Source of the DNA: Collinsella tanakaei | GTDB taxonomy: Bacteria > Actinomycetota > Coriobacteriia > Coriobacteriales > Coriobacteriaceae | Length of the DNA stretch: 34,687 bases | Assembly: GCF_030373545.1 (NCBI RefSeq) | Contig: NZ_JAUDCO010000013.1 | Coordinates: 1-34,687 of the forward strand | Direction of reading: 5' to 3' | Shown here: piece after piece, positions 1-15,764 of the stretch | Layout of the letters: each line of letters opens with the position of its first letter | How positions within the stretch are numbered: position 1 is the stretch's first letter | Translations under genes and position numbers: made by a program | The notes under the pieces: generated by a model | What the model was told of the DNA's origin: nothing | Seen by the model: only the letters and a program-made list of their open reading frames with translations | The model's database searches: none

Positions 1-1
1 G

Positions 2-64
2 GACCCGCGCTTCGCCGACGCGTTCTGGGAGGCCGTCGAGGAGCGCGGCGGGCTCAAGCGCTAG
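2..64 (+). CDS. 3' end of an unidentified protein (partial)
   Basis: An open frame enters from the left edge and stops at TAG 62-64. It gives about 20 residues ending in ERGGLKR. Codon choice is GC-rich at third positions like the neighbours, and a terminator-like hairpin follows 40 bases on, so this is probably the end of a real gene. Too little is left to assign a family. Confidence 0.5.
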   Translation, partial: DPRFADAFWEAVEERGGLKR

Positions 65-104
65 GCGGGAGCCTCCGTTCAGAAATCCAGAATTTATCGA
101 TGCC

Positions 105-135
105 AAGAGGGGCTGCACGGCGCGGCCCCTCTTTT
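105..135 (+). terminator. Rho-independent terminator of the leftmost gene
   Basis: The arms at 105-113 (AAGAGGGGC) and 125-133 (GCCCCTCTT) are complementary, and the right arm runs into a short T tract. It lies 40 bases after the TAG at 62-64. Confidence 0.7.
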
Positions 136-143
136 CGTAGCAG

Positions 144-231
144 AGGCGCAATCTCACCCCTGGGATTTTGTTGCATCGGGCAGGGCCTGCCCTGCCCGAT
201 GCAACAAAATCCCAGGGGTGAGATTGCGCCT
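144..231. repeat. Giant near-perfect palindrome P1 (88 bp)
   Basis: The halves 144-186 and 189-231 are reverse complements around a two-base centre (187-188). The inner part of each arm carries the core shared with P2 and P3: CACCC, a 2-base variable centre, GGGATTTTGTT, then RCAT. The loop-proximal CGGGCAGG is shared with P2 only. It sits between a terminator and the aquaporin gene. The rest of 65-404 shows no gene. Confidence 0.9.
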
Positions 232-404
232 GGCAGCTCCTCCAGAATTCACAGTGCCATCGCACTCCAGATGGGTGGAGCGACCCTCACATGACGGTTG
301 AACGCCGGTATTTCCGATTGTCCTGAAGCGTCCGCTTTGGTTAAATGGCCAACCGTTTGTGCCGCCGGACCGAGGCGGTGCTACGAGAAGGAGGGAACCT
401 ATCC

Positions 405-1115
405 ATGTCTATGAAGAAGTACGGCGCTGAGGCGCTCGGTACGTTCGTGCTCACGTTCTTCGGCTGCGGCAGCGCCGCCGTCGCCGGCGCCACCCTTGGC
501 AACCTGGGCATCGCGTTTGCCTTCGGCCTGTCCATCGTCGCGATGGCCTTCGCCATCGGCAACGTTTCGGGCTGCCACATCAACCCCGCGGTGACCTTTG
601 GTCAGTTCGTTGACAAGCGCATCTCGATGACCGATCTGTTCGGCTACTGGATCGCCCAGTTCGTCGGCGCGATCGTTGCCGCCGCTGCGCTCATGTTCGT
701 CATCAACAGCTGCGCCGAGCTCGGCGGCGTGGCCGCGACCGGCCTGGGCTGCAACGGCTACGGCGCTGCATCCACCTCGGGCATCTCCGAGATCGGCGCG
801 TTCGTCGTCGAGGTCATCCTCACGTTCGTGTTCGTGCTCACCATCCTCGGCGTGACCGCTGACGGCAAGACCGGTCACTTCGCCGGTATCGTCATCGGCC
901 TCACCCTCGCCTTCGTGCACATCACGGGCATTCCTCTGACCGGCACGTCCGTGAACCCGGCGCGCAGCTTCGGCCCGGCGCTCATGATGGCGTTCAACGG
1001 CGATACGGTCGCGCTCGAGCAGGTGTGGGTCTTCATCTTCGCCCCGCTTGTCGGCGCCGCGCTGGCTGCCGTCGTGTTCGGTGCGTTCAAGAGCTTCTAC
1101 GCTCAGGAGGACTAA
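405..1115 (+). CDS. aqpZ: Aquaporin, AqpZ-like water channel
   Basis: A 236-residue MIP-family channel for water movement across the cytoplasmic membrane. Both NPA boxes are present: HINPAVTFG in the first half and SVNPARSFG in the second. Six hydrophobic helices are visible, and the N-terminus (AEALGTFVLTFFGCGSAAV) is typical of AqpZ. Around the second NPA, the VHITGIPLTGTS segment supplies the His and Thr, and NPAR the Arg, of the narrow selectivity filter of orthodox water channels, so water is more likely than glycerol as substrate. I chose ATG 405 because GAAGGAGGG (387-395) lies nine bases upstream; the frame stays open to 345, but that part has no RBS and no family similarity. A terminator at 1148-1180 follows. 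The gene stands alone. Confidence 0.9.
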   Translation: MSMKKYGAEALGTFVLTFFGCGSAAVAGATLGNLGIAFAFGLSIVAMAFAIGNVSGCHINPAVTFGQFVDKRISMTDLFGYWIAQFVGAIVAAAALMFVINSCAELGGVAATGLGCNGYGAASTSGISEIGAFVVEVILTFVFVLTILGVTADGKTGHFAGIVIGLTLAFVHITGIPLTGTSVNPARSFGPALMMAFNGDTVALEQVWVFIFAPLVGAALAAVVFGAFKSFYAQED

Positions 1116-1147
1116 GGCCGCCTGCGCCTGCATCACATCTGACAGCG

Positions 1148-1180
1148 AAGAGGGGTCGCGTCGTGCGGCCCCTCTTTTTG
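1148..1180. terminator. Bidirectional terminator between aqpZ and the AlbA_2 gene
   Basis: AAGAGGGG at 1148-1155 pairs with CCCCTCTT ending near 1177. T-rich sequence follows on the plus strand, and an A-rich start serves the minus strand. It lies between the stop codons of two convergent genes (1115 and 1196). Confidence 0.75.
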
Positions 1181-1195
1181 TTGCGGGGCGCGCAA

Positions 1196-2458
1196 CTACG
1201 ACCGGGCGGCTCCGTGCGCGCCGCGCAGCAGGGCGTCCACAAGGGCGTTGTCCCGCTTGTCGGGCGAGCCCAGCGGCAGACCGCATGCCTCGAAGAAGTG
1301 GCTGCCGGCAAACTGCCGGGCGCGGAAGGCGTCATGCGCCCCGTCGTCCAGGTAGCGCACGCGCGACAGGCAGTCGGTGGTGGCGCAAAACAGCGGACCC
1401 CGCTCGCGGACATAGTCACGGTAGAGCGGCTCGCTGCTCCACAGGACGACGCCGGCGAGGTTCTCGAGCTCGTAGGCCACGGCGTATTGCGCCCACGGCA
1501 CGCCGCGCGCCCGGACGTAGCGGTCGAGTACAGAGGCCATGCGCGTGACGCGCGCGAGCGTGTCGGCGGCGCTCATGATGCGCAGCCCCTCATCGGCGTC
1601 GTTATTGAGCTTGGCGGCCTCGAACAGCTCCGTCTGGGCGGCGGCGCGGGCCTCTCCTTCGAGCAACACGGCCGGCACCGACAGCTTCATCGACTCGTCG
1701 GCGAACAGCTCGATGGCCGAATGAGGAACACGCGGGTCGTCGCGGGTGGGGATGCTGAAGATGAGCGAGTCGTGCGCATGGTGCACGCGGCATGCGAGGC
1801 CGAGCCTGCCGAACCCTGTCCGCATGGCGTCCGCATGGGCGTTGATCTCTGCGCGAGACGGGGTGTCGGCGCTTCGCCTGCCCATGCGAAACATGTAGAG
1901 GTTGAACAGCGGCGTGCTCGGATCGGCGTAGAAGACGGTGCGCCGGCAGAACGCGGAGACCTCCAGCCGGCGCCGCGTGGCCTTTCCGTAGAGCTCGACG
2001 AGGGCGGAGCTCGCCGCCGGCCCGGAAGTCGAGCCCTCGCGGACGTCGACGACGCCGTCGGCCACATAGGGCGGGAAGTCGCCCTCCATGACCTGGACGA
2101 CGATGACGCCCTGATCGGGGGCGGCGGGGTCGGCGATGAATCTCACGTCGATGCGCGGGGTGGGCGAGATATGGCGCCGACACAGCTCGCCGATGATCTG
2201 GCTGTAATCGGCCGCAAGGCGCGGCACGGGGCAGACCGACTTGTCGTCGTCGGCGATGCCGATGACGAGCCAGCCGCCCGCGGAGTTGGCAAACGAGGCG
2301 ACGATCTTGGGGATCTTCTTGGCGACGGTGGGGGAGTAGCTGCGCTTGAACTCGAGGACGTAGCCCTCCTCGAGGTCGTGCAGCTGATCGAGGTCGGCAT
2401 AGGTGACATTTGCCAGCGCCTTGGGTGCTCCGTGCGCGTCTTTGAAGGGACTGAACAT
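1196..2458 (-). CDS. AlbA_2 (Schlafen-type) domain protein, putative transcriptional regulator
   Basis: A 420-residue soluble protein. The N-terminal part, residues 25-135, is an AlbA_2 domain (family PF04326): residues 32-40 contain LEFKRS, then KIPKIVASFANSAGGWLVIG around residues 48-67, which is the family signature of a conserved E/K pair and the F-AN-GG-IG stretch. Such domains occur in ATP-binding or DNA-binding regulators and in Schlafen-like nucleases, and the exact activity is usually unknown. Residues 150-420 have no family I recognise and no membrane segment. ATG 2456-2458 has a clear RBS (GGGAGGT on the minus strand) just upstream. The gene is monocistronic, convergent with aqpZ and divergent from rpoB, with P2 in the shared upstream region. 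I infer a regulatory role; the target is unknown. Confidence 0.75.
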   Translation of the reverse strand: MFSPFKDAHGAPKALANVTYADLDQLHDLEEGYVLEFKRSYSPTVAKKIPKIVASFANSAGGWLVIGIADDDKSVCPVPRLAADYSQIIGELCRRHISPTPRIDVRFIADPAAPDQGVIVVQVMEGDFPPYVADGVVDVREGSTSGPAASSALVELYGKATRRRLEVSAFCRRTVFYADPSTPLFNLYMFRMGRRSADTPSRAEINAHADAMRTGFGRLGLACRVHHAHDSLIFSIPTRDDPRVPHSAIELFADESMKLSVPAVLLEGEARAAAQTELFEAAKLNNDADEGLRIMSAADTLARVTRMASVLDRYVRARGVPWAQYAVAYELENLAGVVLWSSEPLYRDYVRERGPLFCATTDCLSRVRYLDDGAHDAFRARQFAGSHFFEACGLPLGSPDKRDNALVDALLRGAHGAARS

Positions 2459-2532
2459 CGCTACCTCCCGTCCGTTGTCCGCAGTATACCCACCGCACGC
2501 GTGAACGTAGGACAGGGTTTCGTGTGGGAGAG

Positions 2533-2551
2533 GGGCGCGGGGATGTGATTT
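2533..2551. repeat. Extra copy of the outer arm of P2
   Basis: The 19 bases at 2533-2551 are repeated exactly at 2568-2586, the outer end of the left P2 arm. The offset is 35 bases. The copy lies outside the palindrome. Confidence 0.85.
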
Positions 2552-2567
2552 GGGCAGGGGTTTGCGT

Positions 2568-2671
2568 GGGCGCGGGGATGTGATTTCACCCTAGGGATTT
2601 TGTTACATCGGGCAGGGCTTACCCTGCCCGATGTAACAAAATCCCTAGGGTGAAATCACATCCCCGCGCCC
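2568..2671. repeat. Giant perfect palindrome P2 (104 bp)
   Basis: The 50-bp arms at 2568-2617 and 2622-2671 are fully complementary around a four-base loop (2618-2621). The inner core, CACCCTAGGGATTTTGTTACAT, matches P1 with few changes and P3 closely. It lies in the gap between the AlbA_2 gene and rpoB, so it could form an extended RNA hairpin or a DNA cruciform. No T tract follows, so it is not a standard terminator. Confidence 0.95.
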
Positions 2672-2780
2672 GGCGCCCCCGCGCCCGGCGACAGGCGATG
2701 CCAGCCAGCTTTCACGCGAACGGCGGGCGATTGCCAGTAAGCGGGGAGCGTCCCTTGTGGCCGCTACACGGAAAACCCAT

Positions 2781-2792
2781 GAACATATGTTC
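2781..2792. promoter_or_regulatory. Candidate LexA (SOS) box
   Basis: GAACATATGTTC is a perfect palindrome that fits the Gram-positive LexA/DinR operator pattern GAAC-N4-GTTC. It sits about 100 bases upstream of the likely rpoB promoter. The match is to a short consensus and could be chance. Confidence 0.3.
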
Positions 2793-2870
2793 GTATTAGC
2801 GGTATCTACCTGCGTGTTTTTAGGGGAACTTTTTGGCTACTCCAAATGTCTCGAGTAGTCAAGACTTTTC

Positions 2871-2898
2871 TTGCCGAGAAAAAAGCACCTGCTAAACT
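2871..2898 (+). promoter_or_regulatory. Likely rpoB-rpoC promoter
   Basis: TTGCCG at 2871-2876 and TAAACT at 2893-2898 are separated by 16 bases and resemble housekeeping -35 and -10 boxes. The leader to the GTG start at 2984 would be about 80 bases. Confidence 0.5.
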
Positions 2899-2983
2899 AA
2901 TAGGTTGCGATAACTGGCACGCTCGGGCGTCCCGCGTACGAGCGGCCGACCAACCGTTTTTCCCGCGAAGGAGGAAACACCTG

Positions 2984-6475
<3,492 letters not shown>

Positions 6476-6481
6476 TTGACT

Positions 6482-10954
<4,473 letters not shown>

Positions 10955-10984
10955 CGCGGACGCGCACCACGCGTGACCGCAGAC

Positions 10985-11020
10985 GCGAGCCCGTCTTCCC
11001 GGCAGGGGAGGCGGGCTCGC
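10985..11020 (+). terminator. Strong hairpin after rpoC
   Basis: A stem of about 14 pairs runs from GCGAGCCCG (10985 on) to CGGGCTCGC (ending 11020), with a GGCA loop and two G-U pairs. No T tract follows, so termination may be weak or factor-assisted. Confidence 0.5.
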
Positions 11021-11240
11021 CGCATATGAGGGGGAGTCGTCCGGTTGCTCCCGTCGCGCCCGTTCGGATGATTGCCACGCCTCACCTGCGGGGAGGTAGT
11101 GTGGGCGTGCGGTACCGTGCGACCAACTATGACCGAAACGCGACCGATGATGACACGCCGGCCGGTAGGGGAGACGTGCGCGGTACGGTTTTGGTAGCGT
11201 TGTCCAACGCATGCGGACGGTACCGAAGAAGGGGGTTTGG

Positions 11241-12113
11241 ATGCTTGTCGCACTGAACGCGATGCTCGCGCTGGCGATCTCGTTTGCGGTCGCGTGGCTC
11301 GCCTCCATGCTCCTGCCGCTGCGTTACCCGGTGGCGTTTTGGATGGTGACGGTCAGCCAGTTTCCCGTCTTGCTCCTCAAGAACTCGGTATCGCTCGACA
11401 TCGTGCCGGTGAATATCTTCTTCTTCGTGCTCTATTTCGCGATCGTGCCCTTTCTCTTTTGGAGAGCCAGCCGCGCGATTCGGGCTTTGTGCGCTGTGCT
11501 GATCTTGGCGCTGGTAATTGCGATCGAGGTGCTGCTTACCGTCGTGTACACCAAGCTGGGGTACGCGGTGGGTGCCCTTGCGCTGGGCGACTCGGCGTTT
11601 CTTGTATTCATGCGGATCGTCTACATCGGCACGCTCATCGCGGCGGGCGCGGTGCTGTCGCCCTATACGCGCCGCTTGGCGCATGCGACGCCGGCGACGG
11701 GACGGCTGGGTACGGTATATGTCGCGACCCTGCTGCTGCTTGCCGCACAGCTGCTGGCGCTCATGTATGCGCCGGCGTTTGGGCATGTGCAGGACTATCG
11801 CGCCCATCTGAAGCTGATTCCGGCGGCGGTGGTGAGCTTTGCCGCCACGCTATTCGGCCTGCGCTCCTTCGTGCGGGCGGTGAAAAGTCGCGCTCAGCAG
11901 CTTCGGGCACGGGAGCTCGAAGAGCGTCTCGAGGCGCATCTTGCCCTCATGCGCGACGAGATCGGCACCGCCGAGGCCGTCGCACGGTTTCGCCACGACC
12001 AGCGCAACCATCTGACAGCGGTAGCGCGGCTTGTGGACGCGGGCGAGGTGGACGAGGCACGCCGTTATGTCGGCGAGCTGAAGCGGGCGATCGAGGACGG
12101 TGGGGTGTCGTGA
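11241..12113 (+). CDS. AgrC-like membrane sensor with DHp but no ATPase domain (half kinase A)
   Basis: A 290-residue protein with six or seven hydrophobic helices in residues 1-215, then a coiled-coil-like stretch (residues 215-245), then the phospho-acceptor box RHDQRNHLTAV with H252. This is the dimerisation/phospho-transfer helix of AgrC/LytS-type kinases. The protein stops 38 residues after H252, where the GHKL ATPase domain should begin. ATG 11241 is preceded by GAAGGGGG (11228-11235); ATG 11211 is in frame but has no RBS. The next gene overlaps by four bases (GTGA) and has the ATPase but no His, so I infer that the two form one functional kinase. The input signal is unknown; no peptide-processing gene is nearby. 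Confidence 0.75.
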   Translation: MLVALNAMLALAISFAVAWLASMLLPLRYPVAFWMVTVSQFPVLLLKNSVSLDIVPVNIFFFVLYFAIVPFLFWRASRAIRALCAVLILALVIAIEVLLTVVYTKLGYAVGALALGDSAFLVFMRIVYIGTLIAAGAVLSPYTRRLAHATPATGRLGTVYVATLLLLAAQLLALMYAPAFGHVQDYRAHLKLIPAAVVSFAATLFGLRSFVRAVKSRAQQLRARELEERLEAHLALMRDEIGTAEAVARFRHDQRNHLTAVARLVDAGEVDEARRYVGELKRAIEDGGVS

Positions 12114-13078
12114 GCACGGCGGGCGCGCTGGTCGCACTCTCTACCACAGCCCTGATGCTGTCGGCCGCCTATCTGTGGCACGCCCTGCGCGATGTGCCCG
12201 TCACGCGACGCCTGGGGAATCTGCTGCTGCCGGGAAGCCAGCTTCTGTGCGTCCTTGCGCTCTTTACGATCGCGCAGCCGGGCGGCTTTTGGGAAGTCCC
12301 GGTCTGCATGGCCTCGGCAATCGGCGTCGTGAGCGCGCTGGGCAATCTGTCGCTGTACCGAAGCGCGTGGGATGCCGAGAACCTCGAGTACGAGCAGGAG
12401 CGCACGCGGCTTCTTGAGGAGCAGGTGGTCGCTCAGAAGCGTGCCGACGAACGGATGGCCGTCGCGACAGCTGAGGCGCGTGAGATCCGTACCCAGCTGC
12501 TGCGCGAGCTGTCCTGGGTGGAGGAGGCGCTTGAACATGCCGATGGGGCTGCGGCGCGCGACCACCTTGCCGGTGCGAGCGAGCTGCTCGCCGCGCCGCG
12601 CGTCCACGTGTGCCAGCATCCGGCGGCGGATGCCATCATCATGTCCAAGCTCGACGAGGCGGAGGCGGCGGGCGTGCGCATAAGCGTCTCGGCGCAGCTG
12701 CCCTTCGATATCGCGACCCCCGCGGTCGAGCTCTGCGCCGTCATCGCCAACGCGCTCGACAACGCCATCGAGGCCTGTCGCGCGCTGCCGTCCGGCACTC
12801 GTTGGATCGAGCTGTCCGCCCGCACGGCGCACGGGTTCGTTTCCGTCGCGTGCCGCAACTCCTGCCTACCGAAGGCGGTGCCTTTGGCGGCTTCGCATGA
12901 ACGCGCTGCTCGTGAGGGGTCGGAGGAGCTGCCGCGCCACGGCTGGGGCCTTTCGATCGTGGAGGGCGTGGTGCGGCGTCATTCGGGCGCGGTCGAATAC
13001 GGGCGCTCGGGCGACACGTTCTGCCTGAGTGCGGTTTGGGAGCTTGATCGAGAGGGAAGAGATTATGTCCAGCAGTGA
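12110..13078 (+). CDS. AgrC-like membrane GHKL ATPase without phospho-acceptor His (half kinase B)
   Basis: A 322-residue protein. Three hydrophobic helices fill residues 1-85, followed by a charged coiled coil (about 88-130). The DHp-equivalent region (REIRTQLLRELSWVEEAL) has no RHDxxNHL box: the His is replaced and the Asn is missing. The C-terminal HATPase_c_5 domain looks active: N box NALDNAIEAC with N214 and N218, and G box HGWGLSIVEG around G278-G280. GTG 12110 overlaps the previous stop (GTGA), which suggests coupled translation with half kinase A. I infer that it binds ATP and phosphorylates H252 of the partner, or acts as a regulatory pseudo-kinase. The coding frame also stays open upstream through the first gene, but that is a shadow. 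Confidence 0.75.
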   Translation: MSTAGALVALSTTALMLSAAYLWHALRDVPVTRRLGNLLLPGSQLLCVLALFTIAQPGGFWEVPVCMASAIGVVSALGNLSLYRSAWDAENLEYEQERTRLLEEQVVAQKRADERMAVATAEAREIRTQLLRELSWVEEALEHADGAAARDHLAGASELLAAPRVHVCQHPAADAIIMSKLDEAEAAGVRISVSAQLPFDIATPAVELCAVIANALDNAIEACRALPSGTRWIELSARTAHGFVSVACRNSCLPKAVPLAASHERAAREGSEELPRHGWGLSIVEGVVRRHSGAVEYGRSGDTFCLSAVWELDREGRDYVQQ

Positions 13079-13814
13079 AGCGACGCGTATCGCCGTGCTT
13101 GTCATGGATGACAGCGCGCAGGATGCAACCGATCTCGCTCGGCTCATCGAGGCTTCGCCTTGCGCGCGCGAGGCGTGGCTCGAGCTGGCGATCGAGGTGC
13201 GCGCAGGCGGGGTGGATGAGCTTGAGCGCGCTGTGGCGACAGCCCTTCCCGACATCGCGTTCGTCGATATTCGCCTGAGTGACGAGGCAAAGGGGCCCAC
13301 CGGCATCGATGCGGTCGAGGCGGTCTTTGCGGGAACGGCAGTGCAGGTGGTCTACGTGAGCGCCTACGACAGCTACCATACGCAGGTCTATCGCACCGAC
13401 CACGCGAGCTTCGTCAAGAAGCCGGCCCAGGCGGCGGATGTCGACGCCGCACTCGGCCACGCGCTCAAGCGCCTGCGCGAGCGCCGGGCCGCCCCCTTGG
13501 TGCTGCATGTCCGTGGTGCGGAGCGGGTGGTCGACCCGGCCTCCATCGTCTACCTCGAGAGCGATCGGCGTCGGGTACGTGTGCATCTGGCGGGTGAGGT
13601 CGTGGAGGTCTACGGCAAGCTCGGCGACTTTCAGCGGAGTCTGCCGGCGTCGTTCGCCCGCTGCCATCAGAGCGTCCTGGTGAACCTCGACCATGTGAGC
13701 GCGCTCGGGAAGACGGACGTGCGCATGGTGACCGGCGACGAGCTACCCGTGAGCCGCCGCCATCGCGCCGCCATGCGCGAGGCGCTCGTGGCGCACGTGC
13801 GCGCCGGCCGCTGA
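13065..13814 (+). CDS. LytTR-family response regulator
   Basis: A 249-residue regulator of the AgrA/LytR type. The receiver domain (residues 8-130) has acidic D15 and D16, phospho-acceptor D68 in FVDIRL, S99 in the switch position (VYVSAY), and K119 (FVKKP). The C-terminal LytTR domain (about residues 140-245) shows the SIVYLES, VYGKL, RCHQSVLVNLDHV and LPVSRR landmarks of this DNA-binding fold. ATG 13065 overlaps half kinase B by 14 bases and has a purine-rich RBS (GAGAGGGAAGAG). It is the last gene of the three-gene operon. Targets are unknown; the neighbouring surface-protein pseudogene or the operon itself are candidates by position only. Confidence 0.88.
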   Translation: MSSSEATRIAVLVMDDSAQDATDLARLIEASPCAREAWLELAIEVRAGGVDELERAVATALPDIAFVDIRLSDEAKGPTGIDAVEAVFAGTAVQVVYVSAYDSYHTQVYRTDHASFVKKPAQAADVDAALGHALKRLRERRAAPLVLHVRGAERVVDPASIVYLESDRRRVRVHLAGEVVEVYGKLGDFQRSLPASFARCHQSVLVNLDHVSALGKTDVRMVTGDELPVSRRHRAAMREALVAHVRAGR

Positions 13815-13839
13815 GGCGCACGTGCGCGCGTGCCGACGT

Positions 13840-14034
13840 TCATGCGGGCAGGATGTGCTGCTCGGTCCACCGCGTGCCGATTGTGACGGCGCATCGACCG
13901 ATGCTGCACGCCTTCTTGAACGGGCATTCCCGGACGCAGCGAATCGATATATCTGATTGTTCGGCCGACGCGCATGCGCGTCGGAGGTCGGCGCGTGCCG
14001 TTCGGAGCCGCCGAAAGAGAAGGGGAACCACCAT
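13840..14034 (-). CDS. Small cysteine-rich ORF, doubtful
   Basis: A minus-strand frame whose C-terminal half holds four cysteines spaced C-x3-C-x5-C-x4-C (CVRECPFKKACSIGRC), followed by AVTIGTRWTEQHILPA. Third-position GC is high, so it could be a real small metal-binding protein or peptide. Against it, the only near start codon (ATG 14034-14032) has no RBS, and the 5' part overlaps the next gene's leader. No family recognised. Confidence 0.25.
   Translation of the reverse strand: MVVPLLFRRLRTARADLRRACASAEQSDISIRCVRECPFKKACSIGRCAVTIGTRWTEQHILPA
13965..13984. promoter_or_regulatory. 20-bp perfect palindrome upstream of the surface-protein gene
   Basis: CCGACGCGCATGCGCGTCGG is fully self-complementary and lies 49 bases before the ATG at 14033. 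It could be an operator or the tip of an RNA hairpin. No matching motif is known to me. Confidence 0.35.
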
Positions 14035-15618
14035 GGATTTGAAGCAGCGCTTCGCCTCCGTGGCCATCGTCGGCGCCCTGGCGTTCGCGGGTGCGTTCGC
14101 GGCGATGCCGGTCTTTGCCTAGGACGGCGAGCCGGCAGCCGAGGCGAGCGAGGCCACGCCGCAGGTGACCGATCAGGTCGCGACGCAGGCCGATACGGCT
14201 ATCGAGGTGCAGCTCTACGCGCTTTCGTCCTGCCCCATCTGCGGCAAGAGCCACTCGGTCATTCCGGTCGAGGGCGGCGATTCGTCCATTACCGACCATC
14301 ACATCTTCACCGCCGAGGAGCTTTTCGGTGAGGGCTCAGGCCTGCAGGTCGACGTGTCGAATGTGGAGCAGACGGGGGATTGCGTCGAGCCCTATCTGAC
14401 CGACGGCTCGTTTGCCACGTTGTACGGCGTGAAGGGCGGCGAGACCACCGTCACCCTCCATGCGCAGGGCAGCGATGAGGCCGTCCAGGTTCATGTTACC
14501 GTGAAGGACATCTCGAGCGATGATGCCATGCTCGACCAGGTCAATCACTACCAACCCGTTGCGGACATCGAGTTCCTGTCGCCTACCGACGGGCAGATCG
14601 TCGACATGAAGTACCTTGCGCCCGACTTCCAAGTTATCCAGTCGAGCTACCTGATGACGGGTGAGGACGGCACGGACGACCTCCTCAACATCGGTGATGT
14701 CAAGTACTTCTCCTCTGATTCCTCCATCGCCGAGCCGTATCCGGAGGGGTATGGCTTCAAGGTCAACGGCACGGGTACCGTCACCCTGACGATCAACATT
14801 CAGGATCTGGCGGGCAATAAGACCCTTACCGGCACCTTTACCGTGAGCATCATCGATTCCAGGGCCGAAAGCACGAGGCTGACCTTCGTGGACGAAGACG
14901 GCAGCGTCAACGGTTCCGTCGATATCACGGGCAGCGGCGAGGCCATCGGAAACCTGGTGAGTGTGGGCGCCAGCCTCAAGGTGGACGAGGTCACGGAGAC
15001 GTCCGGCTCGCTTACCGACAGCGTTGCCGCCATCGAGCAGCAGGGCAACAAGATCATGGGTGTCTTCGATATCTCGTTTGTCGACAGTGACGGTCAAAAG
15101 ATTTCGATTGCGTCCGAGGACGGCTTTACGATGACCGTGCGCCTCCCGTTCTACGATCAGGCGAACGCCGGTGCCCTCAACGACGCTCAGGTCTACTACA
15201 TCACTGACGACGGCACGTATACGCCCATGGAGACCTGGATCGAGAATGCTGCGTCTGCTTTACGACCACGCACCTGTCGACCTACGTCGTCGCCCAGAGC
15301 GATGAGCAGACCGAGGAGCCCGGCGACGACCAGAAGCCTGAGGACGACAAGAAACCCGGTGACGACGAGAAGCCTGGTGACGAGCAGAAGCCTGGCGACG
15401 AGCAAAAGCCCGCAGGCGAGCAGAAGCCCGCAGGCGAGCAGAAGCCCGCAGGCGACCAGAAGCCTGGCGACAAGAAGCCCGAGGCCGAGGCTGACGGCGC
15501 GAAGGACGAGGGCGAGACCCTTGCCCAGACCGGCGACGCTGCGCTCCTCATGGGCGGTCTGGCTGTCGCGAGCTCCGTTGTCGCCTTTGCCGGTGCGACC
15601 ATCACCCGCCGTCGCTAA
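14033..15618 (+). pseudogene. Sortase-anchored surface protein, broken by an amber codon and a frameshift
   Basis: Read through its lesions, this is a protein of about 528 residues: a 29-residue signal peptide (MDLKQRF ... AAMPVFA, with RBS GAGAAGGGG), an extracellular region starting with a CPICG motif and containing Ig-like beta stretches, a tail of about ten Pro-Gly-Asp/Glu-Gln-Lys repeats (15331-15480), and a cell-wall sorting signal LAQTGD, hydrophobic helix, RRR. Lesion 1 is TAG at 14120-14122, immediately after the AxA cleavage site; one base from CAG (Gln). Lesion 2 is a missing base near 15248-15250; restoring one base gives a continuous CFTTTHLSTYVV stretch and the repeat tail. Two independent lesions favour a pseudogene. 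LAxTG motifs are typical of class E sortases. A terminator follows. Confidence 0.8.
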
Positions 15619-15652
15619 TCGGCCGCCGACACACCGTTTGCGCGCTTACATG

Positions 15653-15682
15653 AGCCCGCCTCCCCGCGAGGCGGGCTTTTTG
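15653..15682 (+). terminator. Terminator of the surface-protein gene
   Basis: AGCCCGCCTC (15653-15662) pairs perfectly with GAGGCGGGCT (15668-15677) around a five-base loop and runs into five T. Confidence 0.9.
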
Positions 15683-15764
15683 CGTTCGCGCGTCCTGCAT
15701 ACGCTTGCCCGCGGGGCCCACGAGGTCAAATCGGAGCGCGCACTGCCGCAGCGACCCTGCGAAC

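Noticed and set aside
11184-11205. Possible LytTR binding repeats before half kinase A (TACGGTTTTGG next to TAGCGTTGTCC)
   Set aside because: Only about six of eleven positions agree and spacing does not match known LytTR sites.
14120-15250. Programmed readthrough plus frameshifting in the surface-protein gene
   Set aside because: No slippery heptamer or recoding structure at the frameshift, and two separate recoding events in one gene are improbable; pseudogene is simpler.
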